From positions 20,833,177 to 20,897,176 of the forward strand of contig NC_085869.1 in NCBI RefSeq assembly GCF_034702125.1: a DNA stretch of 64,000 nucleotides, written 5' to 3'. Below the pieces are notes generated by a model. The model ran no database searches and was not told the DNA's origin. It saw only the letters and a list, made by a program, of their open reading frames with translations. This DNA comes from Engraulis encrasicolus. Taxonomy: Eukaryota > Chordata > Actinopteri > Clupeiformes > Engraulidae. The position numbers and the translations under genes are program-made. Shown here piece by piece: positions 1 through 12,431 of this stretch; position 1 is the first letter of the stretch; each line of letters starts with the position of its first letter.

Positions 1-51
<51 letters not shown>
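1..51. repeat. (AG)n microsatellite, cut by window edge
   Basis: Uninterrupted AG dinucleotides run from the first base to about 51. The left end is not visible. Confidence 0.97.
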
Positions 52-54
<3 letters not shown>

Positions 55-135
55 TAGTGTAGAAAATCTGCAGTGGCACATCCACACACAGAAACTCTGT
101 GCTCTCTTTTTCACTCTGTGATTAGAAACTGAAAA

Positions 136-302
136 GTGTGTGTGTGTGTGTGTCTGCGTGTGTATGTGTCTGCGTGTGTGTCTGCGTGTGTGTCTGCGTG
201 TGTATGTGTCTGCGTGTGTGTCTGCGTGTGTGTCTGCGTGTGTATGTGAGTGTAATGTATGTGTGAGTGAGACAGAGAGAGAGAAAGAGAGAGAGAGAGA
301 GA
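136..302. repeat. (GT)n with TGTCTGCG variants, then (GA)n
   Basis: A GT run passes into an imperfect repeat of TCTGCGTGTGTG/TATG units to about 250. After a short spacer a GA-rich run ends near 302. This is low-complexity DNA, and the Cys/Val-rich open frame across it is not credible as a gene. Confidence 0.93.
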
Positions 303-385
303 TATTCAGTCTATCCGTTATATGTAGGCTACCACACACAGCCATCACAGTGAGCTTTACCTGAGGTGCAGCAGTGGCGGCAGCC

Positions 386-499
386 CTGTGCTGTGCTGTG
401 CTGTGCTGTGCTGTGCTGTGCTGTGCTGTGCTGTGCTGTGCTGTGCTGTGCTGTGCTGTGCTGTGCTGTGCTGTGCTGTGCTGTGCTGTGCTGTGCTGT
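386..499. repeat. (CTGTG)n pentanucleotide array
   Basis: About 23 uninterrupted copies of CTGTG. Because the unit is 5 bp, all three forward frames stay open and give an Ala-Val-Leu-Cys-Cys repeat. That is an artefact of composition. Confidence 0.97.
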
Positions 500-896
500 T
501 ATGGAAAATCCTCCCTTCCGCTGTCATTCAAATTGGAGACGTCGCTAGTGTCCCGTTTCCAGGGGATGGCTGGTCACCTGAGATTTGCCTCAACCCTGGC
601 TCAGTAACCGGACACGGGTTCTGGGATTGTGTCATTGACTGGCGTCTCCCGGTGCGCCTCGCTCGCAGCCTGACAGGGCCTGTCACGCGCCGCGAAGTGC
701 AGAGAAAGCTGACTCGCTTTGTCTGCCGCTGCTTAAATCTTTTTTTTTTTTGAGGGTGGGGGGCACTTTAAAAAAAAAAAAAGAAACGTCTCCAAGGAGC
801 TGAGTATGTACGTTTGTGGGTTTGAAGTGGCGTTTTTTTTTTGTTGCACCGCCAGCAGTGCATGTATTACACAAGAAAATCATTTGGAAAGGAGAA

Positions 897-1136
897 TTGA
901 AGAGTTCAGATGCAAAACCCCCTAAGTACCTTTTCAGAAAATAATCTGAATTCATTTTTATTTAATACAAAGCTATCAAAATTGCATATTTTTTTATCTT
1001 ATTCATGTAACTTAACTATCTATATGTATTATCAAGTACATGAATGTAAACCAAACCAACAACGGGGTTCTCTAAAAATATAGAAGTGCAGGTCTTCAGA
1101 AATGGAGTTAGGGGGTTTTGCATCTGAACTCTTCAA
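897..1136. mobile_element. Short TIR element (MITE-like), 240 bp
   Basis: Positions 897-925 and 1108-1136 are exact reverse complements over 29 bp, beginning TTGAAGAGTTCAGATGC. The 182-bp interior is AT-rich and non-coding. I see no clear TSD. The structure fits a non-autonomous DNA transposon, but I cannot name the superfamily. Confidence 0.75.
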
Positions 1137-1385
1137 ATAGAGTAGCAGAAAAGATGTTGTTTCTGTAATACGCTTTGAGACTTAGCAGAGTGCACACATA
1201 GTACCTGTCTGGGGAATGAGTTTAACACAACACATCCGAGACCCAATTCACCTGTTGCTGCACCGAGCATTACAGACACATATCATAACCCCTTAGCTGC
1301 AGACGACTGACCCCACAAAATGGGATTTCATGTCAGTAATGGCCCACCCCCCTCGTTTAACGCAGCAGTGGGTCTAGGGCATGGT

Positions 1386-1387
<2 letters not shown>

Positions 1388-1467
<80 letters not shown>
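1388..1467. repeat. (GA)n microsatellite
   Basis: About 40 GA units, followed by AAAGAGATGG and then a CpG-dense patch. Confidence 0.97.
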
Positions 1468-1823
1468 TGGGGGCTTGGGGGCCCACATTCGATCCCCCTG
1501 TTAAGACGCAGACCTCCTCGACAGAGACCTCCTTGGCAGCCTGGGGGGTATACACTACGTCCGTACGCTGCCTATCGCTGGCTTGCTTTGTGTGGCTGGC
1601 TCCGAAGGGGTCAGGTGGTAATGGGATAAGGGAGGAAGGGATTGCTCTCCCTGAGTGGACACAGCCGCGGCAGATCATGTCCCTGCTGCGCGGCGCGCTG
1701 CGCTGAGAGACGAGGAAATCCAATCTGAATCAGGAGGATGTGGCGGGCGGGCGGGGAGACTACTAGTCCACGACTTGCAGACAAACGGCCTGCCGGCCGG
1801 CATGAGAGACACTGCTGGAGGCT

Positions 1824-2112
1824 GTTAGTTTAACTCTGGGAGGTTTTAAAAATCGTGTTAGTTTTTTCTTTTTCGAGGGGGGTTGGGTTTGGGGGGGGGG
1901 CGGGGTGAGTTGCTCAATTGTGCTGCCCTTTAACACGGTCCTTCTGTCACTCTCACAGGATTTAATGAAAAGTTAGCTTAACTGTGGGTGGTTTTAAAAA
2001 TTGTGTTCGTTTTTCCTTTTTTGGGGGATGGGGGGTGTGGGGTGGTTGAGTTGCTCAATTGTGCTGCCTTTTGACACGGTCCTTCTGACACACTCACAGG
2101 ATTTAATGAAAA
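1824..2112. repeat. Tandem duplication, ~145-bp unit, two copies
   Basis: Copy 1 is about 1824-1971 and copy 2 about 1972-2112. Both run from GTTAG(T/C)TTAACT through TTGAGTTGCTCAATTGTG or its close variant, a CACGGTCCTTCTG block, a CTCACAG, and GGATTTAATGAAAAG. The copies differ by scattered substitutions and a variable G-run, so the duplication is not recent. Confidence 0.85.
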
Positions 2113-2265
2113 GTCAGAGCATGTACAGTATCGGTAGCCTTACTTTCATTATCAGGCCTTCTGTTTGGGTCCGTGTCTGGCTTTCTATAACTTTTTGCTT
2201 CCCTTTGTTTTGTGTCCTTCTTCTGGCATGCTCTTTCTTTACTTTTTCTCTCTTTTCCCCTGTGA

Positions 2266-2430
<165 letters not shown>

Positions 2431-2611
2431 TGACGGCTACTTTTTTTAGTTCTCTATTATACATTGAAAAGAAGCTTTTGTGAGCCAAGCTGCCTTGGGT
2501 GGGTAGGTAGGTAGATCTGCCGAGAGAAAGGGAGCTGTGGTGGCCAATGCTTAGTACATGACCTGAAGTAAGTCTACGTCCTTGGAACTTTTGTTGCTGT
2601 CTGTCTCCTAG

Positions 2612-2716
2612 GTAACGGAAACTGCTCTCCCAGGAAGGAGAACCCGAGAATGCTGGTGGACCTGTCAACCAACACACCTAATGGGCAACATTCCCAAAGT
2701 CCTGTGTCACCCACTG
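2612..2716 (+). CDS. ikzf2: ikzf2 coding exon, N-terminal region (NTPNGQH motif)
   Basis: The exon is 105 nt, phase 1 in and phase 1 out. The acceptor is CTCCTAG at 2605-2611 and the donor GTAAGT at 2717-2722. The peptide starts NGNCSPRKENPRM, continues through a V-D-L-S/T block and ends TPNGQHSQSPVSPT. The D-L-x-x-x-TPNGQH-S-P signature is the conserved segment before the DNA-binding fingers in Ikaros-family proteins. In Helios it corresponds to the AIDLTSSTPNGQH stretch (recalled). It has no enzymatic domain and is a disordered, Ser/Pro-rich regulatory part. The exon is too short to appear as a long open frame and was found by motif. It is part of a larger CDS that continues at 8959. Confidence 0.85.
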
Positions 2717-2811
2717 GTAAGTAGTACCTCTCTTATCATCACAACTGCTCGGCACAAAAAACCTACAGCTTTATTTAGTGTGATCACATATACCACACCA
2801 ACGGCGCGCGA

Positions 2812-2812
2812 G

Positions 2813-2843
<31 letters not shown>

Positions 2844-2844
2844 A

Positions 2845-2935
<91 letters not shown>

Positions 2936-3007
2936 ACGCACACGCACACACACACACACACACGCGCACACACGTGAATACACACATGTGAACACACACA
3001 CACACAC
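2812..3007. repeat. (CA)n microsatellite, compound
   Basis: CA run with internal CACG and CACATG variants, starting about 95 bp after the donor of the 2612-2716 exon. Confidence 0.97.
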
Positions 3008-3363
3008 TGTTGGTTTACAGAATAGTTTGGGTATAGTCTTGCCTTGTGAGACCTCCTTCAACAGAAATTGGTGGAAAGAGCTGCTGGTTTTGTGGACAGG
3101 CATGTCATCATGAAGTGGCATACTGAGAAAAGGGAAGCGCTCTTGCCAGCTACTGTGTGGACATCGGCCGGCATCCAGGAGGAGATTGTTGTTGTTGATA
3201 GGCTTCTTATTATAACAGGTCATACAGGAGGTTGAGAAATACGCTCCAGGAAGATGTCCAAACCCTACAGAGAAATTTGCACGCGGTACATGTTGTTTAC
3301 TTGTTGGGTTGTAAATGAAGCCATCTAGGAAGGATATTTGCCATTCAACTCTCTTTGCCACTT

Positions 3364-3968
3364 AAAAATGCCAAATGACGAAAGGTGATGTACACAAGTA
3401 GGTCACTGTTACCTTTTGACGTCGTAGCCTCTTTGTGCAGATGGGGTCGCCGGCTGAAAATACTCAACTACATCATGACGACATTGCTATGAGATTACCG
3501 GGAGCCTTAAGTGACAGATGAAGACATAGCCATTACAATTCTGATGACAGTAAGATTATAACATAGGCTCTGTGCTCAGGGGTTAAAAAGCTTGTTGTCG
3601 CCATTAGGTGGGCCATAGTCATCATCATCATGAAAAGGTTAAATCTGACTTTAAAAGTGTGAAATGTGTGAAATGGACAGTATTTTGGCCCATTCAGAAG
3701 CACTTACTGTGCTATCTATTGACAAAAGGTGACGTACACAAGTAGGTCATGGTTACCTTTTGACATCTTAAAAAGCTTGTTGTCGCCATTAGGTGGTCAT
3801 AGTCATCATCATCATCATGAAGACTGTTAAATCTGACTTTAAGTGTGCGAAATGTGTTGCGCTGATGTATTACCCTGAAAAGTCTCCTGAGCGCTTTAAG
3901 CCCTTTAGTGTCTTCTGTGTTGCGCTGTATTTTGGCCCATTCAGAAGCACTTACTGTGCTATCTATTA
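3364..3968. repeat. Locally duplicated dispersed repeat block
   Basis: Several segments occur twice: AAAGGTGATGTACACAAGTA at about 3380 and near-identically at about 3726; TTGTTGTCGCCATTAGGTGG at about 3592 and 3778 with following CATCATCAT; and a 41-bp block with TGGCCCATTCAGAAGCAC at about 3680 and 3928. The part with GCAGATGGGGTCGCCGGC recurs, diverged, near 39860 and 52800, so this is a dispersed family. No terminal repeats or coding remnants are visible. Confidence 0.7.
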
Positions 3969-5894
3969 ATGTCATCACAGAGAAAGCCCTTTGCACCCTT
4001 TCAGCTCCATATCACAACACCATCATACCATGTCTGGGCCTCACCGACTATCGCTGATATCTGCTGTTCTCGCCTGCCCTGCACCCAGGCTAGCTGGCCC
4101 TCTTTTTTAGCAAAGAGCAAATATCTTGATTCGATCTTACCAACCAACGTATCCTGCCAATAGACCCATTAGTCAAGCTTTTAAACATGGTGTTTTAACC
4201 CATACTCAGTTCGTACCAAAGGTGAAGCGAAATGAAGTTTATTTTGGACACCATTCAGACATTGGTGTCAATATGATAAGTCTCTTGTTCTGTACGCCAA
4301 CTAAAAACTTAAAAGATCATCCATAACCTCTGCGTTGAGTCGTAGTTGCTCGCTTGTCTGGTTAGGCTACTTGCTAGTTGGGGCCAATGGTGGAAGTAAC
4401 ACTCAGAGGTGTAAAAGGGCGACCGCTGTGTGTGTGATTACTGGAATCAAGGGTCATTCTGAGAAACGGACATCATAGTAGTTTTAATTTCATGCAAAGA
4501 CTCTATTGCAAGCCTGTTGTTACCAAATTGGTAATGACAAAGTCTTAATCTGTTACCTAAGACTCTCTGTAATGCAAGAGCAATGTCAGTGTGATTTAGT
4601 TGAGGTTTTATTTTTCAGCCAAGAGTGAATCGGTCCCATCTTCACCAAATGGTTTCCTATATTATGCACTGTACACTTTCAACAAGAGGTAGAATTTAAA
4701 AAGCAGAAAGGACACCCAGACGTGTAACTGTATATTTCCACAGAATTGACACCAGCCACATCTTTATAAGCAACACATTTTTTTTCATTCACATTTTCAT
4801 TCATCCACATTTCGTAGCAGGTGAATAGCACTGCTGTCCTCACCAAACCAGAATAGGGTGAGAGACCTGACTCATAACAACACATTTATGTAGGTGTACT
4901 GTGTGGTCAACATTCACCTGTGTTGGTTTCTTATTCGTAAGAATCGGTCACCATCTCTATGGGAGGAGCTCATTGGCTGGCGACCTGTGGCGATCGAAGC
5001 ATGTTCATCCATTTTGGTTCACACCTTATTTCTTTTCATTGCAGACATAACTGTGTTTAGACGGAGATGGCTGTTGATCATTGATATTCTAAATTCATTT
5101 GTATTTTTTATAAGCAATTTCACATTAAGATTTTTGCTTTCTCTTTGTGAAGTCATTCTGATGTGAAATGCAAAATAAGGGCCATGCTGTTTCACAAGAT
5201 ACTTTAAGGTCATAGTAATGGTCCAAAAATGTCTATACATTTTCTTCACATGTGGTTGTATTTAATTTCAAACTCTTCAAATTTCAATCTGCAATATGCA
5301 TAGTGTATTGAAAAGTCAGAATTTCCTTTACAGTATAAGACAAACGGCAGCATGTCAGAAAGGATAATTATGCAGTGTGTGTTAATAACACTGCAATAAC
5401 ACAGCTTAAAATACTGCAGTTTAACTCAAGTGGTTAGCTGTGGAAGAGTTAGGCCTATTATACACAGTTCCCCATGTGCATTCACTATGTTGAATACTGC
5501 ACACTCACTCTCCTTAATCACATTAAATGGTCTTTAACTTTCTAAAGTGGGCCTTTCAGTAACTAACGCATGCTAAATGTACGGTATAGCATCACATCAT
5601 CCCTTTGTAGTGTGTTGGCATGTAGTCCATCATCGTTGTAGGATCACCATTCAGTAAATTGATTTAGCCTAGCATATCAGTGCACCCACAGTATACAGGC
5701 TCATTGGCCTATTTATCAGTTGGAGACAGTCCATGGTGGGCAGCATAGCATGTTATACAACTCGGACTGCATGACCTGAGGTCTGCCTTGTTGTATTAAA
5801 TGCCCCCATCTCTCCGCCATGAGGTCAAGCCTTTTTGATGAGTCATACCAGACTACCAGACAAGACATTTTGAATGCGTGAAGATGTAAAGAGT

Positions 5895-5895
5895 G

Positions 5896-5926
<31 letters not shown>

Positions 5927-5955
5927 TCTCTCTCTCCATCTCTCTCTCTCTCTCC
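5895..5955. repeat. (CT)n microsatellite
   Basis: CT dinucleotide run with two CCAT interruptions. Confidence 0.96.
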
Positions 5956-6599
5956 TTCAGCCCCACTTCCACACAATGCTCTCTGCGCTTTCGGTCGCCC
6001 ACTTTGATCAAGAGAGGCAAAACAAGGACAAGGATTCTGTCTGCCGTTGTCCTGGCAACCATTTCAGGTTCAATCAGCTGGGCCCATTGCGTACACATTA
6101 TATGCTGTATACCTTGTGTCAAAGAGAAAGAGAAGCTATTGATGAAAAATAACTTCAATATACACAGGCAGGCACATATTTTACATAGGAAAGGACGATG
6201 AATATAGTGTTGTTTGAGAGTGCTGTTTGTTAGCTGTTCGCTTTTAGCTGTCCAAAATGTGCTTTTAATCAAAGATCTGTGTGGAAGATTGTGTCAGACT
6301 TACTGCTAGTCGCAAGTGCTGACTTAACCTGCTTGAGCAGCTTTTGCCTGCTGGTCTATGCCATCAGGCACTGTTGTTGTTTTTCCTGGAGGGAGCTGTA
6401 AGAAAATGGATGGGAACTGGAAATGACCCCTTTTGTGTAGAGTTTGACATCGTCCTCAATCATGGAGGATTTCTGACATTCCTCTCATGCTGCGCTTGCT
6501 GTCAACTGGGGCTCAGTCCACCGTGCAGCAGTCCTGCAGATTGGTGGGAAAATCCTTCCCCCTAAGAGCTGGTTGCGCTCGGGAGCCAGTTGCTTCTCC

Positions 6600-6707
<108 letters not shown>

Positions 6708-7325
6708 TTCCTCTCTACCCGTCCCTTTATGTACTAAGACGTGGTCTATGGAGAAAAGAAAATGCAAACAGGTTCATCTGGATGGAGAGGATGGGAAAAG
6801 AGCAGGCAGGTTCATATTACAACCTGTGCATTTTACTGACAGACTACATTGCAGTGTTTGTGACCTGATCTCCATAAACTTCTCTTTTTTAATTGCTAAC
6901 CTCTCCATCAATGGTTATCATATTACCTCCAAGAGATGTTTGGTTACTGAACTTTTCATAAGGCTATATGTGGACATAGCTAAGCAAATGTACTGAAAAA
7001 CATTATTTAGTATTAGTGCAGAAATGAGCTTTACTGAGTTGAGACTCTTGAGTTTGGATCAAGGTGCCACAGTGAGATTTCTGGCTTGGTGGGGACTAAT
7101 ATGCCAGGCTCGTTCCAAGTCATGTCACATGCATCTTTTTTATGGAAAGATATTTTTTTAAATCCAGGTGTGAACTGGTCCAGGGCTTTTTGCATTTGCA
7201 ACATATTCACCATTGTGGACAGCATACAGTGTCTAACCAATGACTGAAGCATTATGACTTATCACAATAGCAGGTTGGGCCATGAAGTCAAAGTACTCCC
7301 TGATGTAAAAATAGCACCAATCAAC

Positions 7326-7671
7326 AAAAAGAGCAGTGCAGCAGTTGTTGTTGGTTCGTTTATTTGTTTGTAGCCTCATATGGGAGGGTTAGGTTGTGTG
7401 TATTTGTATTGAATGTATGTCTGTTTGTATTTCCTGCAAGTTTGTATTTCTGACAAATACAAAGCCTTTTATTGTCATTATACAAAGTATAATGAGATTT
7501 GAGCTTCCCTACGAGGCACACAGAGTCCTTCATACTGTAGATCAACACAGTCCTCCAAGTGTGTGTTCAGTATAGTGGCAGCTTTGGGGAAGAAGCTTTT
7601 CTTCATTCCATTGGTTCTGGCAATAAATAAAGTCAATAAAGTAAAAAAAGAAAAAAAGAGCAGTGCAGCAG
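7326..7671 (+). mobile_element. Retroposed element with 19-bp target-site duplication
   Basis: The 19-mer AAAAAGAGCAGTGCAGCAG is present exactly at 7326-7344 and 7653-7671. Between them lies a ~308-bp segment ending in an A-rich CAATAAATAAAG-type tail, as expected for target-primed reverse transcription in the + direction. An internal TTTTATTGTCATTATAC-like stretch is reminiscent of fish non-LTR 3' ends (inference). No reverse-transcriptase coding is present, so it is either a SINE or a 5'-truncated LINE. Confidence 0.75.
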
Positions 7672-7790
7672 ACATGCAGTAGCCCACGCAAAGCTGTAAT
7701 TACTGCTAATACATGAGACAGCCGGCTGGGCCAGACTTTCTCCAAAGGGATAGGTCAACTGCACCTGCTTAGCATGCTGATTAGTCGGCA

Positions 7791-8104
7791 CGACTATCCA
7801 TTTCTTGCACTCAACTCAGGTTTTTTAAGTTTTGTTAAATACATTTGGTAAGGTACCAAAGATGGTTTTACTCAATCATATTGAGTAACACTGTACAACA
7901 TGTATACGGTATCGTGAAATAGTTCTAAATGTTCAGAAATGGTGTTAACGACTATCCAATGCTTGCACTCAACTCGAGTTTTTTAAGTTTTGATAATAAA
8001 ATTTGATAAGGTACCAAAGATGGTTTTACTCAATCTTGTTGAGTAACACTGTACTGTATCTGTCCTGTATCGTGAAATAGTTGTAAATCTTCAGAAATGG
8101 TGTT
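7791..8104. repeat. Tandem duplication, ~158-bp unit, two copies
   Basis: Copy 1 is 7791-7948 and copy 2 is 7949-8104. Both start CGACTATCCA, share TTGCACTCAACTC, GGTACCAAAGATGGTTTTAC and a TATCGTGAAATAGTT block, and end CAGAAATGGTGTT. Divergence is roughly 10 percent by eye. The sequence is non-coding. Confidence 0.88.
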
Positions 8105-8958
8105 TGTCCGTGTATGCACTATTTTGTTATGGTTCATCAAGTGGAAACATATTCATTTTGTTTGAAGAGAGTGGTGTGTCGACCGTATAAATGACCGTGG
8201 AAATCAGAGAGCTGTGATGTGCAGAATGCGACCGGGCCTGTCAAGTCTTTGTGTTGTATACTTGCCTGTATACTGTACATTTCTTCTCCATCTGATTGAG
8301 TGGGTGGTCTCGCCCTGGAGGGACTCTTAGTGAGATGTATGGCGTCTGTCTCAGACATCCATGGCCACGAAATGTACTCTCTCTACTGTCACTTTAATGC
8401 TTTCAAGAGAGAAAAAAAACACACACACACATAAGAGCACTTTGCTTTCAGGCTGTACATTAATATGTGTCCAATAAGCTCAGTGTCCTTCCCACAACGA
8501 CATATGTTGGCAAAAAATAGATGTAGCAGACAAGTATGGCTACAGGTTATTCAAGCTTAGCTTATAGCTCAAGTCGTGGTGATAAACCTGTGGTCCACAA
8601 GGGTTAGACTTCCTGTCTGCCTCCAAAAGAGAAATCATACCTGATTAATGCTTGTCCATTTAACAGTGCAGTGACATTGTGACTTTAGTAGGTAATAGAC
8701 AACCTTTTTCACTCATAGGAGTGAAAGCAGAGCTGAGTGAATTCAAATGCTGCCTCGAAGCTCTATTCATACATACAAAATACCTTGCTGCCCTTTGGAC
8801 CCGAGGGCATAAAAATAATGAAAAGCCACCCTACCTTTTCATAATCAAATGCCTTATATGGTTGAGCAAAAATACCAGAATACCAGGGGGAAAAATGAAT
8901 ATTGTGCCTTTTTTAATTTTCCAACCTCTACTTTTCTATCCATGTCATTTGCTCACAG

Positions 8959-9162
8959 AGCACTCCATCAAGCAGGAGGAGGTGGGAGAGGAGGAGGAGA
9001 GGCGGGTGTCTGGCGCAGAGGAGATGTCTCACGGCGGGGGAGTAGGAGGAGGAGAGGAGGGCTCGGGGCCGGAGGAGCCCATGATTGACAGCCCCGGCGC
9101 TCTCCAAGACATGGGACCCGCAACAGATGGCCCCCATGATAGCAATGCCCGATTGCCCAATG
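8959..9162 (+). CDS. ikzf2: ikzf2 coding exon, acidic region before the fingers
   Basis: The exon is 204 nt, phase 1 to phase 1. The acceptor is GCTCACAG at 8951-8958 and the donor GTGAGT at 9163-9168. The peptide begins EHSIKQEEVGEEEE, continues through an M-S-H-G block with several Gly, then EEPMIDSP, and ends in LPN plus the first base of Gly. The S-x-K-x-E start matches the S-V-K-L-E start of the Helios exon, EEPMIDS matches its EEPLIES, and LPN-G is the invariant motif that joins finger 1 in the family (recalled). The Gly/Glu-rich middle looks lineage-specific. The open frame continues left into intron, but the acceptor and phase fix the start here. Confidence 0.88.
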
Positions 9163-10550
9163 GTGAGTTCCTTATCGCATGGGGAACCAACCGAAGCCTC
9201 ATAATGATTTTTTCCCCTTTTTTTTTTGCTGTTGAAATTGTCACATTTGAATGACTGTTTTAAATGGTTGACTATTCAATTGTGTGACTGTCTTTGACAT
9301 TATCTAAATGAAGTAGCAATGACAGAAAGCACTTGACAAAGAAAAAGGTCCCCAGACGTGTTTATTAATCCATCTGCACGGCGTGTACCTTAACTTGTTC
9401 TCCTGCACACATTCACTCAATCTTTCGTCAGAATCTTGGGTGCGGACATGGTACCTTTTTTTTGCGTTGAACACAATAGGTCAGGCCAGGAATCGTTCTT
9501 AAGGAAAGTATCCCAGGAATCCTCCACAACCAGTTCCCAAACCCTTTTCTGACGCTCTTGCCGTACTCCGCTCGTCACCATGCCAAGATCATATTTCACT
9601 TTTCCAAATGGCTTTTGGAGATAGAACCTGGGTGTATCTACAGTGTGATCAGGCAAACAACTCAGACATGTTTCTGCCTCACGGTAAACAACTATTGTAG
9701 TAATGAATTGCCAGTATTTGACGCAGCATCCGAAATGCAGTCAGATGAGTCATTTTGTTTGAAGAACATCTGTGTAGCTTCTTAAAGGATCTATTTTAAA
9801 ACTTGTGTGAGGTCATACACCTGCATGAAGCACTCGCTTACATTAATTTTAATACATTCCGAAGGCAGTGAAAGGGCAGTTTAGATGACATACTTTCCGA
9901 AGCATGGTGAATACTTTGTAACTTTTAAAAATGCTAGTCGCTAGTCTTTAATGAAGTAAAGAGGGCTTAATCAAATGTACCCGCTCAAGCATGTACCTAT
10001 ATGCCTTGGTGGGCCCACATCAACAGGAAAGCGTACAACGTTAAGAAACTCAGTTGGAAATGGAAAAAGCAGCACGTGTAATTTCCTTTGAATGTCACAC
10101 AGTATATCAGAGAGAAGCAGTTGAGAACAAGGCAGACCAGGCCAGGTTTGCTGCTGCTCTCTTGCGATTCACATACATTTCTGGCACCTACCAAACGCTA
10201 GACCACAAAAAGCTGTCACACTCAAGACTATATACAGCACTCCTGTTGTCTATCTATCTGCCTGGCTGCTGGCGTCGTTGTCGCATGCAGAGGCGAAGAG
10301 AGTGACCCATGGCCTTGCTTGCTTGCGAAGGGGTCTTTGCCTAACAGTGGAAACAGTCAGTCCATGTGGTAAGCCAGGCTCTGCAAAAAATACAGGCGGG
10401 CTAAAGGAGAGAGAGAAACACGCGATCTGTCACCTCCAGGCCATACTGAAGACACCACCCTTTTATTTGTGGCCTTCCCTCACGCTCAACAGCTTATTTC
10501 GAACGTCTAACTGTGTGCAACGAGCAAGCGTGAGTGGCCCTTGTGAGTTA

Positions 10551-10732
<182 letters not shown>

Positions 10733-11042
10733 GCTCAGCCTTTATATCTTTGTGTGGCCCCTTGTGTATCCTTGTGGTGGCCTTCGTATCTTTGTGGGGC
10801 CCTTCCATTCATATTAACCCTAACAAGAGCTAAATAATTCTAAACTGTGCCCAAACCAAAACAATCCATAACCCTAACCTGTCCGTGAGTTTTTACACTT
10901 TTATTTTTACCAGTAGCAACACAACTACCTCAGCAAAAGGGGTCAAAACATATTGGGTTCAGAATTTGGGCCCCACATGGAGCGAGGGCCCCAGCATGTG
11001 GGTGTGCACCAATAGCAGTGGCCTCACAAAGATAGATTGGTG
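10733..11042. mobile_element. Repeat with inverted ends between two CA arrays
   Basis: The left end carries TATCTTTGTGTGGCCCC and the right end GGCCTCACAAAGATAG, an inverted match of about 12-14 bp. GTGGCCC/GGGGCCC motifs recur inside together with AACCCTAAC. CA microsatellites flank both sides, suggesting either insertion into CA repeat or CA expansion at the element ends. The superfamily is not assigned. Confidence 0.55.
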
Positions 11043-11193
<151 letters not shown>

Positions 11194-11329
11194 ATCGTTT
11201 GTGCAGCATTGCATGTATTCATTCCAGTAGGACCATACTGTTTTACAGGGAGGGCAGGCAGCTGTGTAGGTCAAGTGGCCACAAGGTTTTGCTCAGCGGT
11301 TGCAGCCGATATCATCTATGTCAACAGTG

Positions 11330-11764
11330 TCCCCCCCCTGCTTGCATGTCACTCGACCCCATTGGCGCCCCTAGCAGCTCTTTCTCTTTCGGTCACCCTT
11401 TCTCCCACCTTCTCTCACTGTGTGCAGGAGACAGACGCAGCGCTTAGGGCTGCATGTTAATGAGAAAAATCAATGTCACGATAATTTCAGTCAATATTGA
11501 TATCACAATATTTTTATCACGATATTTTTTTTAAAAACAAATTAATTGTGCTAAAACCATTCACAATCTTCCCTCCCTTCAGCAGTTGGAGTGGAGGGCC
11601 ATAGAGAAACAAACAGTGGTGTTCTGCATGAGTGTTGGGTAGCAAGTCTGCTTTGTGCTCGCAATGGCTTAAGTGGAGGGGAATGCATTGTGCTTCGCGT
11701 AACCTACCTTTTGACAGTATAGACAAATGACAAAAATATTGTTTCAAATCGATATTATGAAATT

Positions 11765-11798
<34 letters not shown>

Positions 11799-12426
11799 AA
11801 TATTTATACCATATATTGCACAGCCCTACCAGCACTCCAGTGTGGCCCCATGTGCGCCCCAACAGTTCATTTCTCTCTTCCCCTTTCCTCTCACTGTACT
11901 GCAGGACACATGCCCCTCCAATGCAGCCAGCTGATTCTATACTGGTTGGATGGAAAATGTGGAAAGGTTATTTTCTCCCTTTTAGGTTGTGGATTTTTAT
12001 TTTTTGGATGGATCTACCCCTAAGCCCCTACTACCGCCTTTCAAGATTCAAGATTCTTTTTATTTGTTCCGAGGGAAATTTGTCTTGGACATACATATAT
12101 AATAGCTGGAGCATAACAGACAACACAAGACACCAAAATAAACAACCCAAAAACATGCAGACATAATAGAGATGTATTAATTGCATACAGTGCGCACTTA
12201 TTGCAGCCTCCTACATGGCACACTACAAGGACAGTTGTTAACGAGTTGCCTATTCAAAAACCTTTTCCTTTCCCGTGTCTGCCCTATCAGCCCTAACAAA
12301 TCTCCTGCACTGCAGGACACAGCCCCCTCCAATGCAACCAGCTGATTCTATGCTGGTTGGATGGAAAATGTGGAAAGGTTTTTTCTTTTACTTTGTGGAT
12401 TTTTACCTTTATGACGGTTCTACCCC
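11330..12426 (+). pseudogene. Decayed tandem copies of the finger-2/3 exon 5' end
   Basis: Acceptor-like TGCAG followed by GA(G/C)ACA occurs at about 11427, 11904 and 12315, before the true acceptor at 12431. The copy at 11901-11930 matches the 30 bp from GCAG of the true acceptor into the exon at 26 of 30 positions, including CCAATGCAGCCAG. The spacer after copies 2 and 3 (GCTGATTCTAT(A/G)CTGGTTGG, GGAAAATGTGGAAAGGTT, TGGATTTTTA, TCTACCCCT) is also shared and leads straight into the true acceptor. None retains a complete finger. The reading from 12316 is open but 116 nt from the real exon, out of frame. Confidence 0.75.
12041..12260. repeat. Dispersed repeat (TTCAAGATTCAAGATTC)
   Basis: TTCAAGATTCAAGATTCTTTT followed by a CCGA(G/A)GGAAATTTGTCTTGGACATACATA stretch recurs at about 44070-44145. 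It interrupts the spacer between decayed exon copies 2 and 3. It is a widespread-looking teleost repeat of class unknown to me. The right boundary is approximate. Confidence 0.6.
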
Positions 12427-12431
12427 TGCAG

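Noticed and set aside
366..753. Three overlapping forward frames with Ala-Val-Leu-Cys-Cys repeats
   Set aside because: Produced by the CTGTG pentamer, which keeps every frame open.
8679..8958. Extension of the 8959 exon frame to an upstream ATG at 8679
   Set aside because: The region is AT-rich intron. The acceptor CTCACAG at 8958 and phase 1 fit the family exon structure.
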